From contig NC_065535.1 in the NCBI RefSeq assembly GCF_932294415.1, positions 81,303,862 to 81,367,861 of the forward strand: 64,000 nt of DNA. Direction: 5' to 3'. This document shows positions 24,060 through 35,598 of the stretch, in pieces. The position numbers and the translations under genes are program-made. The notes below the pieces were generated by a model. That model saw nothing but the letters and a program-made list of their open reading frames with translations, had not been told where the DNA came from and searched no databases. Source of the stretch: Quercus robur (lineage: Eukaryota; Streptophyta; Magnoliopsida; Fagales; Fagaceae). Positions within the stretch are counted from its first letter, which is position 1, and every line of letters starts with the position of its first letter.

Positions 24060-24076
24060 TCCCATAGACGGCACCA
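24060..24076 (-). promoter_or_regulatory. Primer-binding site of the Tat element
   Basis: On the - strand TGGTGCCGTCTATGGGA begins two bases after the 5' LTR. The TGG start (complement of a tRNA CCA end) and the position fit a PBS. I cannot name the tRNA from the sequence alone. Confidence 0.7.
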
Positions 24077-24078
24077 AT

Positions 24079-24775
24079 TGTGCGCGCCAAAAATGAGGCT
24101 AATGGGCTGGGCCTCACTTGGGCTCACAATCTATTTTTGATGTGGGCTTTGGACTTCCTAGCTTGGGTAGTTCCTAACATAGAGACCCAATGAAGGAACT
24201 TCTCCTTAAGAGTTCCCCTACTCCCACTATTGTTATTCTCCTGTTGCTCTCTTACTCCTATTCTCAGATTTCTCTGGAACCTCTCAACAACCCCTTCTTC
24301 TCCTTTATCTTCTCATATTTATAGCCAAGAGTTAGTGGGGAGTTATGATTACTCTTGCGGTTAGTGGTAGGGGAGGTCCAATGTCGTTATTGCTAAGTGG
24401 ATGTTTAGTTGGGAGTGTGGTGTGGTTAGAGTGGCATTGGAACTGGCTCCTCACTTCAGAAGGGATATTCAGCAAAGGTTTTTCCTAGGGCGATACCAGT
24501 GTAACCGAGGTATAGTGTCCCCGAGCAAGCAATCATGCTCTGGTTCGAGGTGTACCTTACCGGGCAGATCCTAGGTTACGAGTTACTATGAACATGCATT
24601 ATAACGGTTTGCTTAATGGGTTTTGGGCTGGGCATAATGTCATGAGGCCTGGGCCCATGGCCTTAGCAGGCCCAGGGTCCAGTTTTGGGCAAGAGGGTTA
24701 GGCTCGTGGGTCGTATTGTAAAGTTGGAGTTCAAGGCCCAAGGCCCAAATGGGTCTGGGGGTTCCGTGCTGTATA
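24079..24775 (-). repeat. 5' LTR of the Tat element (697 bp)
   Basis: On the + strand it begins TGTGCGCGCC and ends GTGCTGTATA (the last dinucleotide pair has mutated from CA), followed by the target duplication GCATG at 24776-24780. It retains about 91 bp that the other LTR has lost. Confidence 0.9.
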
Positions 24776-24856
24776 GCATGATATGTTTACCTTAAAATAT
24801 GGGTTGAACCTACTACTTTGTAGTATTTAAAGTGGCACTTGGGTTCCATCAGGTTG

Positions 24857-25330
24857 TCAAAGGAATTGATCCTCTAACATAATTATTAATCTTAACATGT
24901 TATGAAAATGATGACTAATGGTCTCACCGGAATGACAAAAAAAGGACATTGTACGAGTCGTCACATGATGTGATAGGATGTGAAGAAACTTGCCAACTTG
25001 CTCTTCAACCGTGGCACGCTGTGCGTCTTGAAGAGCACCATCTCTCTGCAAAATGTCACACAAACCTTGAAAAGCTTGTGGACCCATGTGTATTACATCA
25101 TAGCATTTTTCACTATTCCTAAGTCGAGACATTATTTCATCACGAACTTTTTTTCTTTCTATCGTTGATTGTGTAGTAACGTGGGGAACACATCTTCTTT
25201 TTAGTTGTTGCCTTCAATGGATAATGTAACACAAATAACGACATGCAGCATAAACCAAGGCTAGTTTCCGCATAAAGTCTGAAAAAATTATGGTCTTAAA
25301 TACCTCATCATTCAAATCCATCTAAGTAAA
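24857..25330 (-). pseudogene. PIF/Harbinger transposase N-terminal fragment
   Basis: The - strand reads VIHMGPQAFQGLCDILQRDG, then AQRATVEEQVGKFLHILSHH and CHSGETISHHFHNMLRLIIM. These match the helix-turn-helix/DUF8040-like N-terminal region of plant Harbinger transposases and their ALP1-like relatives. Weak upstream similarity continues to about 25330. The DDE nuclease part is absent, so this is a remnant. It lies beside GGAATG repeats that may be the family's non-autonomous relatives (inference). Confidence 0.7.
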
Positions 25331-25858
25331 AGAATAGTTATGTTATCAGTCCAACTTAGAAAATTATGGGCACATGTTCTAAAAAAATAGTTACATTATT
25401 AGTCTAACTAATTATGAATGTGTTACAACTAATCTAAAAATAAAACTGTTAAACTATAAACATTAATTTTGTTTGGGATTCAAAGTGTTAAATTATAACA
25501 TTATCTCTCAAAGTACACGTACATTAATGTTTTTGAGAGATAAACTGTAACACTATCCCTCAAAGTACCCTTAAAGTACATTATCTATTATAGTACATGT
25601 ACACTAGCAATTATCTATTATAGCACATGTACACAAGCAGAATACATATAGTTGAGTACGGCTAGTTGAGAAAAAATCAATGAAAGCAAAACAATTGAAA
25701 CAATTGAAAAACTTTTTAATAGTAAATAAATCAATGAAATCAAAACAATTGAAAAACTCACACTTGGGTATGGTTGGTTGTGATTAGCAGCAGCGTGAGA
25801 AAGGAGGAGCAGCAAAGAGAGAGCAAAAATATTGGTACGACTGGTTGAGAATAAAAGG
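25331..25858. other. AT-rich spacer with short direct repeats
   Basis: No gene was found. Short repeats such as AACATTATCTCTCAAAGTAC, and ATTATCTATTATAGTACATG with a second copy nearby, lie at about 25497-25632. Confidence 0.45.
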
Positions 25859-26690
25859 GCTAAGATTCAAGGGGTAATTTAGGAATTTCAATAAAATTTT
25901 CATTAAACCTAAATTCATTTCCTCCTCTTTCTCCCAATTTGGGGGGAACAAAAATTTGAGATTTTGAGGGCTTAGAAGGGAATGAGTATTCCCTCTTAAC
26001 CATTCCATTCCCTCCCATCTAAACTCGCAAATAAGGGAATGAACTTTCCATTCCCTTCGTTAAAACTCCCAAACAAGAGGGAGGGAAGAATATTTTAAAA
26101 ATATTCTTTTCATTCCATTCTAATGAAATGGAATGGAATGAGATGGTCATAAGGGAATGGAAAGGAATGTAATAGAATGTATTTAAGTAAGGGAAATGAA
26201 TGGAAAAAAATGGAATGGAATAGAATTAAGTAACCTTGATTGGATGTTTTAAAATTAAGGAATTGAAAGGAATGAAAATGAATGGAATGTAAGTAATCCT
26301 GTTTGGGAGCAACATGGAGAGAATGGAATGGAATCATTTTATGACAATATTACTATTAGACCTCTATTTTAAAATAAAGGGTTGAATATATAGGGGTATT
26401 TTGGGAGTTTTAGTAAAAAAATCATTAAATTTAATTCTATTCCCTCCCATTCCTCCCAATTTCGGAGGGAATGAAAATTTGAGGTTTTAAGGGAATAGAG
26501 AGGAATGAGTGTTCCCTCCTACCTATTCCATTCTCTCTCACTTAAACTCCTAAACAAGGGAATGAACTTTTCATTCCCTCCATTAAAACTCCCAAACAAG
26601 AGAAGGGAAGAATATTCTAAAATTATTCTTTTTATTCCTTTCCATTCCATTCTATTCCTTCCTCCCAAGTGGAGGCGAGGGCGATAGTGG
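25859..26690. repeat. GGAATG-rich repeat cluster, two near-copies
   Basis: Two similar blocks (about 25870-26100 and 26385-26690) share CTCCCAATTT, GGGAATGA and AAACTCCCAAACAAGA. They flank a segment (26101-26384) rich in GGAATG that matches the interrupted copy at 12162-13790. The segment near 26285-26310 (GAATGTAAGTAATCCTGTTT) is the empty-site equivalent of the Harbinger-type insertion at 12316-13695. Confidence 0.65.
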
Positions 26691-26934
26691 AATAAGGGTT
26701 TAGGGAGTTCTGAAGCACATAAACTTCAACAATAAATTTAATCAACACCAACATAACGTATAACCATAATCACCAAATTATCTAACTGGCTTGTCACTAG
26801 TCAGTACCATATTTTATTGATGGTTCAATCAAAATCTAGTAAGTATTTAAGGTGTTCATCAAAAAAAAAAAAAAAAAAAGTAAGTATTTAAGAGGTTTCT
26901 CCTTAATACACCCAATTATATAATGTAATGGTAC

Positions 26935-27340
26935 AAGATTGATATCCGGGGATGTTTTAACAATGTAATTGACGCTGAAATTTTGACTGGACAATATGTG
27001 GGTACACACGTTTTTTTGCCAAGAATTCCTTTGAAGACAACAGAAAATGTACACCTACCATTTGTAATAATTAGACGACAATTTCCCATACGTTTGAGCT
27101 TTGCACTTACAATAAACAAAGCGCAAGGTCAAACAATTCCAACTGTTGGAATTTATCTTCCTGATCATGTTTTTAGTAATGGCCAATTATATGTGGCATT
27201 GTCAAGGGGAGTCTCCCAATCCACCACAAAACTATTGGTGCAAAAAGGAAGAATACTTGAGGAGGAAGGTGTTCACACAAAAAATATTGTGTACAAAGAT
27301 GTTTTGTTCCCTTCATCATATTTATTAATTAACAATTGAA
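26935..27340 (+). pseudogene. Helitron helicase C-terminal fragment
   Basis: The + strand reads EILTGQYVGTHVFLPRIPLK, then QFPIRLSFALTINKAQGQTI, then FSNGQLYVALSRGVSQSTTK. FPIRLSFALTINKAQGQT and the YVALSR motif are the late helicase motifs of Pif1-family proteins encoded by plant Helitrons. The frame is open from about 26980 to the stop at 27340. The catalytic Walker A part and the Rep domain are missing, so it cannot work alone. Confidence 0.85.
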
Positions 27341-27458
27341 AAGAACTGTCTTACATATAGATTTATTTTAATAATTTACAAATTTTAATAGTTATGCTAT
27401 CTTCATTTTAATATTTCATTTCTTGAAGTTTTTTATATACACAATTAATTGGTAACAG

Positions 27459-28554
27459 GAAGGATGCCCAACTCAAATGTGAGGATTGAGTCCACTAATG
27501 GAGTGCATGCTGTTCCTACTGCTCATTGGGAGAAGTGGAAGGATGATCAATCAATATTGAACATGGAGGCCATTGATAACAAGGTATATTTCTTTTTAAT
27601 GATATCTTTAATCAGCATCCCTTTCTATTGTTTTATCAAAATTAATATTAAAAATGTCATGCTACGTGTGGGTTAAGTTCGAAAATTACAAATTTATTCA
27701 CCTGGTTGGGGATTCACTGTTCAAGCTGACAAGGAAGAGCTTTGGAAAGAAGTGAAACGAGTTTTAGAGTCACAAGAATTGGAAAGGTGTGTTACGCTAT
27801 TTTTTAAAATAGGAGAATAACTAATTGATAATCTTAATATACAAACATTTTTTTTCTTCATTTTGAAGTTCCAAGAACAAAGACAAACAAAAAATCATTG
27901 TCAAGAGCAATGAGGTTTCCAACATCCATAAGAATAAAGACAAAGGAAAAATGAAGGACGATGTGATCTCTAACTCTCATGCCAACAGAGACAAATAGGG
28001 AATGAAAATCAAGGATAATGTGGTTTCCAACATCCAAGAGCAAAAAAAGATACGAAGAAAAAACCAAGAACGATGCAATCTTCAACACCCAAAACAGTAA
28101 AGACAAACAGAAAATGAGAGTCAAGGACGATGCAATAATAAAACAGGTACAAATCATTACCACGTCTACTTTTTATTTATTTTTTTTTTATTAACTTCAT
28201 TACATAGTTTTTATATAATTTTTTTTAAAAAAATTTGGAAATTAAATGATAGTTCTTCAAGTCTCAAGCTGAAGTAAACCATTTCACATATATGGAGCTA
28301 TGCAATATCATCACAAGGTCAGTTCAAATATTTCATCTTACAAGTTTATGTTTGATGTTTATTGTGGTTATCATTATTATGTACGTTTTAAAGTCTCTAT
28401 TAATAACACAAACTAACACATTTTGTGTCATAGGTTCATGGCAAATAGTGCTGGAAAGCAATTGGATGTGAAACAAATAGCATTGTCCCACCAACTTCTC
28501 CACCGTAGCCGGCATAATATTAATAAGTTCACCTATTCCATGTTTCAGATGTAG
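27459..28554 (+). pseudogene. Multi-exon gene-like passenger within the Helitron
   Basis: Five blocks with AG/GT borders can be placed: 27459-27583 (IESTNGVHAVPTAHWEKWKD), 27678-27786 (YSPGWGFTVQADKEELWKEV), 27869-28146 (repeats like NKDKGKMKDDVISNSHANRD), 28262-28317 (SQAEVNHFTYMELCNIITR) and 28434-28554 (FMANSAGKQLDVKQIALSHQ, ending in TAG). The 28262 and 28434 blocks join in frame across an intron with GT-AG ends. The third block has a stop and shifts. I do not recognise the protein. It may be a host gene captured by the Helitron or an accessory Helitron gene. Confidence 0.4.
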
Positions 28555-28856
28555 TGCATTATTTTACAGTTTTACCTGATGTAAATATTTCAGTTTTCTA
28601 CATTGATCCATCAACTTCTTCATAATAGTTTTTGTAAAGGTCATCACATGTATTTTGTAAATAGTTTTATTGTTACAATTTTATTATGCATTTTCAATAT
28701 ATGCACTATTTGTAAGATTTATTTAGAGGATCTTTTTTTTTTCCTCCCCCTAAGGGTTAATACTAAATTATTGCATCATCTTCCAATCAATAACACGTTG
28801 ATTACTACATAAAAAAAAAAAAAAAAAGTTGATAAAAATGGATAATAATTACTCGG

Positions 28857-29141
28857 AGGCTCTTTTATTTTTTGGATAAGAGTTAATTTGGAGTATTTAT
28901 TATAATTTGGGATTACTATATTTTCCAAAAAAACCTAAGGGTGTGATGAGTGTCATGTGTGGAGAAATAATTTTCCAATCACACCCCTAGATTTTTTTGT
29001 GCTGAAAAATTATTGTGATTGGAAAATTATTTTTCTACACATGACACTCATCACACTCCTAGGTTTTTTTGGAAAATGTAGTAATCCCAAATTATAATAA
29101 ATGCTCTAAATTAAATCTTACCCAAAAAATAGAAGAGCCTC
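28857..29141. repeat. Long inverted repeat (about 130-bp arms) near the Helitron 3' end
   Basis: Left arm 28857-28983 and right arm about 29012-29141 are near-perfect reverse complements, separated by about 28 bases. Matching parts include GAGGCTCTT with AAGAGCCTC, and GTGATGAGTGTCATGTGT with ACACATGACACTCATCAC. The outer 70 or so bases of the right arm recur as a direct repeat at 29155-29226, directly before the terminal hairpin. Transcription would give a long fold-back RNA. Confidence 0.85.
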
Positions 29142-29256
29142 TAAGCACGCGCTAAAATGTAGTAATCCCAAATTATAATAAAAGCTCTAAATTAAATCAT
29201 ACCCAAAAAATAGAAGAGTCTCTAAGCACACGCGTGAGCGCGTGCTCATAGGCTAG

Positions 29257-30504
29257 TATAGATTAAAATAATAGCAGATTTCAGTTAATTTAACTGATAA
29301 AGTTTTTTGTTTTTAAAGTTGAAATTTTATCATATGATGATGAGTGTTACCTCTACAACATTAATTTAAACTCAATACTAATATTACTTTTTTTTGCACT
29401 TTCTCAAAAAAAAAAAAAAAAAACTTTTATGTATTTAAACTTACCACTGAAATTACCTTTTTACCTTGTAATAGTTCAGTTAAATTTTGTCATGTTACAA
29501 ATTTCACTTTACACCCACTTCAATATCATCATACCATATATATTGCACTCACTAATTAATCGCTCAGAAAGATTTTTTTTTTTTCTTTCATTTTTGAGCC
29601 TAATTGTGTAGGGGACCATTTTCTAGTGAAAACGAATATCATTGTTCTTCAATCTTCATCGAATTATCAAAGCTTTTTTTTTTTTTTTTTTTTCTTTTTT
29701 TTCTTTAGGATGGAAAATTGGAAATCAAAGCTTCTTTTTAGTGTTTGTAAAAGGGATCTCCAGGATATCTTTTTTTCATATACAAATTAGTAAGGCTAAG
29801 AAAATAGCAACCTTTTTTTTTTTTTAATAATATTAAAGGCAAACGATATCATTTCTGCCATATGTCTAGAAGCCTAGAACATCATGAAAACTGAAAAGAG
29901 AAACCGTGCCGGTTATCATTTGTTGGAATTGGTCCAGATATACTCTCTGCTGGCACACCAGCCATGAAATTCCAATCTCCAACTATACTTAATTAATAAA
30001 CAATTAATCTTGCTGGTTTTGGTGGCTAAATAGAATTCGATGCCATTACTTAATGAATATTAATGACATAAGAGCATGCACACTAGTCTATCTAAAATAA
30101 CATAAAAGTAATGAAATTGTGGATTCCAAAAGATACATTTATTTTAGAAAATTGTGAAATATGTAGCACCACCAGATCCAGGAGAATGAAATATTGCCCC
30201 ACTTTAGAAAATAATTCAGTCTGAAATTTGTGAGATACTAGAACATAAATATATTCTTTTAATACTTAATTTGGAGGGGGAAAAGGCCAAATTGTGTAAA
30301 AGTTATGTAGCAAATTTCACCATGTCCTTTTCAAAAACTGAATTTTACAATCACTTAAAACTTTAAAGTTTAAATACCTCATGTTAGTTCTCCAAAAATA
30401 ATTGCCTAATAGTTGTGACAATTGAAAAACTTTTACAATGTGAAATGTGACATTTTGGCATAGTTTGGGTTCAAACCTTAATAATTGATGGTAATAAATA
30501 TATA
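29257..30504. other. AT-rich intergenic DNA
   Basis: Long T runs (29571-29584, 29672-29700, 29813-29825) and short, unsupported open frames are present. No gene or element boundary was found. Confidence 0.5.
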
Positions 30505-30710
30505 GGGTCTGTTTGGATATGACTTATTGCTGAAAACTGAAAACACTATAACAAAATAATTTTTAAATGTGTGAATAATGCCGTGGGATCTAGTTTTAAA
30601 GTTAAATTTGCATTTTTCCTAAGTTGTGGGTCCTATAAACAGTGCCCATGAACCCATAGAATTGAAACGCAAACGCACTTGATAGCGCAAAACGCGCTAT
30701 CCAAACTCAC
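30505..30710. mobile_element. Tourist-like MITE, copy 2
   Basis: It starts GGGTCTGTTTGGATATG and ends with the reverse complement of GTGAGTTTGGATAGCGCG. The internal blocks (ACTGAAAACACTATAACAAA, ATAAACAGTGCCCATGAACC) match the copy at 5813-6020. The 3-bp flanks (ATA and ACA) no longer match, so the assignment rests on family similarity. Confidence 0.55.
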
Positions 30711-30780
30711 ACATATGCTCCTCAGCTTTGTTTTAGAGGAAAACCAGAGAGGTATGGATTGCAATTATTTAAGGAATATG

Positions 30781-31675
30781 TAGTGGTGGCTCTAGGAATT
30801 TTGTTTAGGGAGGTCATTAAAAAAATTTAATAAAAAAAGAACTTAAATATATCGAGCTACCGACAAAAAAAAAAATAATAATAATAATGCATAAAGTTTT
30901 ACAATTTCCTTCTACAAGTATTCAAATTTTGAATTGTTATATGATAGTTTATTATAAGTATCTATTGTCAATGTGGGTAGCTATGAGCCTATAATCATTT
31001 TATTTTGTTAAGTTTATCTAACATTTTTATTTTTATGCAATTTTTATAATCTATTTGTTATTATTTTTATAAAAATATTTTAAACTAAATGACTAAATTA
31101 AACTCATTGGTTTTGTATTAATTATTGGCGCACACAACCACACTCATTCATTCATAAAATTATACATTAATGTCTACTTAACCAATCAAATGCTTGGACA
31201 ATCACTAACTTTACGTTTTTTTTTTTTTTTTTTTGAATTTTACCAATTTTATAACAAAAAGTTATTATAACATGAAAACAATACACACATGTAACAAACC
31301 ATACCTATTTCCTAATTATTAAATTATATATATTTATATTATAATGTACATACAAACATTCACACATATTATAATTCACACAAATAATATTATAATAAAA
31401 AGTAATACACACAATCAATATTAGACACACTCATACACATAATATAAATTTATAAAAAATATTGACACTTACAATTCACAAACACTCACTTTTTATTCTT
31501 AGAGTTGGAAATACTTGTAATAAGGGTGTGTAAAATTTAAGTCAGGATGTGTAAATATATTTTTAAGAAAAAAAAATTATAGTATTAAACTATTTTTTTT
31601 TTATATATATAATACTTTTTTTTGGGAAGTCAGGGGTCCATTTGAACCCCTGAGAATAGTGTAGCACCGCCCATG
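30781..31675. mobile_element. hAT-like non-autonomous element (895 bp)
   Basis: The ends TAGTGGTGGCTCTAGGAATT and (reverse complement of the right end) CATGGGCGGTGCTACA give short imperfect inverted ends. The flanks carry a perfect 8-bp duplication GGAATATG at 30773-30780 and 31676-31683, the size produced by hAT transposases. The interior is AT-rich with no open frame. The ends resemble those of the 600-bp element at 45990-46589. Confidence 0.7.
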
Positions 31676-31683
31676 GGAATATG

Positions 31684-33717
31684 GAGCTTTTTGTCAAAGT
31701 TTGCGGATCAATGATCTTGTGAATTTAAAATATTGGCGGTCCACTTTCTATGTGTCCATCTCATCTATCATTTATCTCCTCAGAGACGAGGAAAATTGCT
31801 ACAAAATTTTGAAAAGCTCAATTTTTCTTCCCTCTAAATATTAAATTATGAACGAGACGGCTAAGATATGTCTGCTCCATCCTCTCAAAAAAAGGTATGT
31901 TTGCTCCATTTGTCAAACTACGATGTAGATAGCGGCAAAATTCAAATTCTGAAGTTGCTTCAAGTTACATCACAGAGACAGAGCGACTGCCTACCACAAT
32001 AAAATTAAATTCTATTAGAAGTTTAAAATTTTCCCACCTGTTATTCATTTTATGCTTTTGAAAAATCTGCATATTTTGAATAATTTTTTTGAGATACAAA
32101 TATATACACACAAGGAAAAGAGAATAAGGTTTTAATATAAAGACACACCACAAACTTTAGTTAAAAACTATGATTTGAATAACCCGATTTTGAACATTTA
32201 TATAAACTAAGCCAACGTTAATAATTCACTTGTTAATTTTGGTTTTTTAGACCTCACAAATACCAGTTATCCAATTTTAATCTCAATTTATTAATCAAAC
32301 CAATTATGAACAACCTTAGATTGATGTGAACAAGACCAAGATTGTGCAAACAAAATAAATACTAGCGAAAAAATAGTCAACACCTAATATGGTAATCTAG
32401 GATAATGGAACAATGGTTCAAAAGTAAAAATACCACAAGAAATCTTTCCAAAAAGACCGCCCAAAACTTTTTCCATTTTTGATACCTCCACTCTTCACCT
32501 CTTCACCTCCCCCTTGCGCACGTATCTAGTCCAATATCTGAGATAATTCATGTTAGTCTATTAATCACCACAATTAAAAAGAATAAAATAGTCTCTCTCC
32601 TTTTCAATGTGGGATTAAACATTTTTACAACTCCTCATCTTCTATATTCACTCCCACATTTTACATTTATGTTATAACATTTATTCATTTTAATTATTTA
32701 ATATTAAAATGTCCCAATAGAGAGAAATATGAGACTTGTTTGTATGGCAAAATTGTTCTCTCTCTCCCTCTCTCTGAAACATACAATGTATTAGGCTTGA
32801 TCTGACAAAATCTGTGACTTTTTATCAATCCAAAATAATTCTTGATTTATTGAGCAGTTTTGGGAAAATTATTAGGTACTCATGGAGTACCATAAATGCG
32901 TATTCCGAAAGTACACAATAATTTTCCGTAGTTTTGACACCTTTTCGATCAATCAAAGAGCTGTTGAACAGCTATCAAAAAGTTTTTAAAATTTTAGAAA
33001 CTTTTCTTTCTTCGTGCTAAACATGGGTCTTTGTTTTAGACTTGAAAATGCACATTTTTCTTCTTATGGAGGTCATATCACTTAGAGTATGTCATTTGTA
33101 GGCACAAGAAGTTTCATCTAAATAAACAAGATTAATCTATGACCAAAAGTAACGGGCTTTCTACCAATATCACTTTTAGATTTTGACCTAAAGCTAAATT
33201 TTGGTTTTAAACTTTCAATTTAAAAAATTATCCCTTTGTACATTAGGTATTTTGTGAGACATCAAACATTTTATTAATATTTTATGTTAAAGACTAACAA
33301 ACTTTTTTTTTTTAGAACTTAAGACTAAAAAACTTAATCACATTACATGTATATGAATGTTTCTGTCATATTTTAATAGTTTTGAATGTCGTTATTACTT
33401 ATTACCATGTATACACTACATTATTAAATCTGTTGCATTTTAAGAAAAATACTAACAAAAAGTTTAATTTGTCATAAACCTAATTTACGGTTAGTCACTT
33501 AGGCTTTATTTATTTATTTTTTAAATAGTTATAATATGTTGTTAATCCCGCAATTCGAATTATTTTCCCTTTTAAACTCTTAAGTATTTTGTGCATGAAG
33601 ATGTGCCAATTAAGTAACGACAAGACCCTTAGCAGTTAGTCACTTAGTAGATTGTTCAAACCAAAAGTCTAAAGATTAAATTGATACACTTTTAAAATTT
33701 AAGAGTGATATGTGTAA

Positions 33718-33752
<35 letters not shown>

Positions 33753-35006
33753 GGTATGAAATCTGATTTCTATGCCATCAACACACTCTAACCAACCACA
33801 ACTCGCCACATGGCGAGTTGTGGCACAAAATTGTGCAAAAATGTGTGTCACCAGCATTTCTGTTGTGTATGCTAGTACAGAATTTGATCCCATTGGTACG
33901 TAGTACATCACTAATAAGCCTGCAGGAACCTTTTTGAATGAGTCTTGAGTCTCATGTGAATGAACGATGATGCTGAAGTGAAGTCAGTTTTTGAAGTATA
34001 GAAAAAACCTCACCTCGTACTGTTTGTCTGTTGGTATCCCACCTTTTTGTTGTTGCTTACATGTGATACATAGTTTTTATTTATTTTCCAATAATTATGC
34101 TTTACCAGTAATTTATGTGTTAATCTCAAAGTAAAATTCTACTAACTACTTCTACATCCTTCAGAATAAACTAGTGGATGAGATTATTAGATTCAAGCTG
34201 CTACTCCGTGGTATTGTCCCCCATTTAAGTTCAAAGGAAGAAGAAGACTTTTAGAGGGTATTTGGTTGAGCTTTTTTCATAAATGATAATGATATGTTGT
34301 ATTAGCTGTTGTACTGAGAGAGCGACAGGTCATTGATTCTCACGGTTTTGGAACATTTGTGATGCGACATTGTCGTTCCATTTATTCTCAATACTTCGCA
34401 ATGCAGTGTTTAGTGAACCATTATGGTTTGCCACAAGTCTTATGGTAGCTAATTAGTTATAAGTTGAATATGTTTAGAGATTATTCTTAAAAAAAAAAAA
34501 AAAGTCCCTTAAAGTTTATTTTTCTGTTATTTCCTATTTTACTATGCAATGACTATCTGAAATAATTGTCTTTGCTCGAGTATATAGTCAATCCTGCTTG
34601 TGTATAGTGATGTGTTTAGTTCATTTACAGCATTCACAATATTTAGCTTTTAACAATTTGAAAAGTTAATTTATCTCTTTTAACCCATCACTTTACAATA
34701 TATCTAATATTATACAAATACTTTATTCTTTTACCACTTCATTTAAATATTCTTTATCTATTTATTTTATTCTTTCTTTTATCATTCGAGTCTCTTTCTC
34801 TACCTTTCATTTAAATAACCTTTTTTGTGTTTGCCATTTAGCTACAATAAACTACCAGAGATAACAAATTACTTACTGTAATTAGGTGTTAAAAAATTAT
34901 ATATTTGACACCTTTAATGTAGTGGGTATTTTAGTGTTTTGGGTGTTAAAATAACATTTGATGTGACTACTTTTAAATTAATGATAATTTAGCATTACTC
35001 TACGTC
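31684..35006. other. AT-rich intergenic DNA
   Basis: No coding feature is supported. It contains homopolymer runs (A 33721-33748), a CTCTCT tract near 32756-32776, and ordinary AT-rich sequence. Confidence 0.5.
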
Positions 35007-35009
35007 TTA

Positions 35010-35320
35010 GGCTGAGTTTGGATCCACGTTGCGTTTGCTGCGTTTTCTTTTTTTTTTTTTTTTTTTTTTTCACGCCTTTTCCCCCAACAAGTGGTACTGT
35101 TTATGTACGGTACATGAACAGTAGCAATAACTTTTGACCGGTCTTCTGTGAACAGTGTATCCGTGCACTGTTCACAGACCCACAAATTTCATTTTTTATC
35201 AATTTTTTCATTAAAAATGGGTCCCACAGCACTATTCACATATTTAAAAATTATTTTAATACAGTTTTTTCAGTTTTCAGTTTTCAATTTCAGCAAAATA
35301 AGTTCTATCCAAACAGACCC
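35010..35320. mobile_element. Tourist-like MITE, copy 3
   Basis: The left end GGCTGAGTTTGGATCC and the reverse complement of the right end GGGTCTGTTTGGATAG form TIRs flanked by TTA at 35007-35009 and 35321-35323. The inner GTGAACAGTG and GGGTCCCACAGCACTATTCA blocks match the other copies in inverted orientation. A T run at 35048-35070 makes it longer than the others. Confidence 0.65.
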
Positions 35321-35323
35321 TTA

Positions 35324-35440
35324 GTTTTCATCTCTTTCACAATACATCATTAATAATTCTTCCTCTATTTTTAACAATCTTTCATGGTATCAGAGCATTT
35401 ACTGACGTCATCGTCTTCAATCTGCACCATTAATAATCCT
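35324..35440 (+). repeat. LTR end plus initiator-tRNA-type primer-binding site
   Basis: TGGTATCAGAGC at 35385-35396 directly follows ...AACAATCTTTCA, the usual junction of a Copia-type or TRIM LTR with its initiator-Met-tRNA PBS. The next bases (TCATCGTCTTCAATCTGCAC) resemble the start of a Copia gag leader. The LTR itself is interrupted or eroded to the left by the MITE at 35010-35320 and no 3' partner was found. Confidence 0.55.
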
Positions 35441-35598
35441 CCATCTCACATTTCATCTTAAACTCTAAGCACCTCGATGCCTCAATTCCATGTCTCATTA
35501 ATTTTTTCAAGACTGTGAAGAAATTCTCACCACATAGATCATCCTAGAATATAGAGCATGCTAATTCAAAGATCAATCATTGATCACTTTAATTAATT

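Larger units (their letters stand above)
14065..24775 (-). mobile_element. Ty3/Gypsy LTR retrotransposon, Tat (Retand-like) lineage
   Basis: The element is 10.7 kb and lies on the - strand. LTRs are at 14065-14670 and 24079-24775, both with TG...CA ends. A perfect 5-bp target duplication GCATG lies at 14060-14064 and 24776-24780. A primer-binding site (TGGTGCCGTCTATGGGA, 24076-24060) lies two bases inside the 5' LTR, and a purine tract (CAAGGGGGGCTAA, ending 14671) precedes the 3' LTR. The order is gag, protease, RT, RNase H, second RNase H, integrase, minisatellite, then an antisense gene. The second RNase H and the antisense gene are known traits of the Tat/Retand lineage. By hand count the LTRs differ at roughly 8% of aligned bases, mostly transitions, and all coding parts have stops or shifts, so the copy is old and inactive. 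Confidence 0.92.
26890..29256 (+). mobile_element. Helitron-derived element (5' end not found)
   Basis: It carries the C-terminus of a Pif1-type Rep/helicase, then gene-like exons, and then a Helitron-type 3' end. The end has a GC-rich hairpin (GCACACGCGTGAGCGCGTGC, 29227-29246) just before the terminal CTAG at 29253-29256, and the next base is T, as expected for insertion between A and T. The 5' TC end was not recognised and the left boundary is only the first readable helicase sequence. Orientation is +. Confidence 0.7.

Noticed and set aside
23816..24067. 83-residue + strand frame beside the 5' LTR
   Set aside because: It lies opposite the gag leader and has no similarity that I recognise; a shadow frame.
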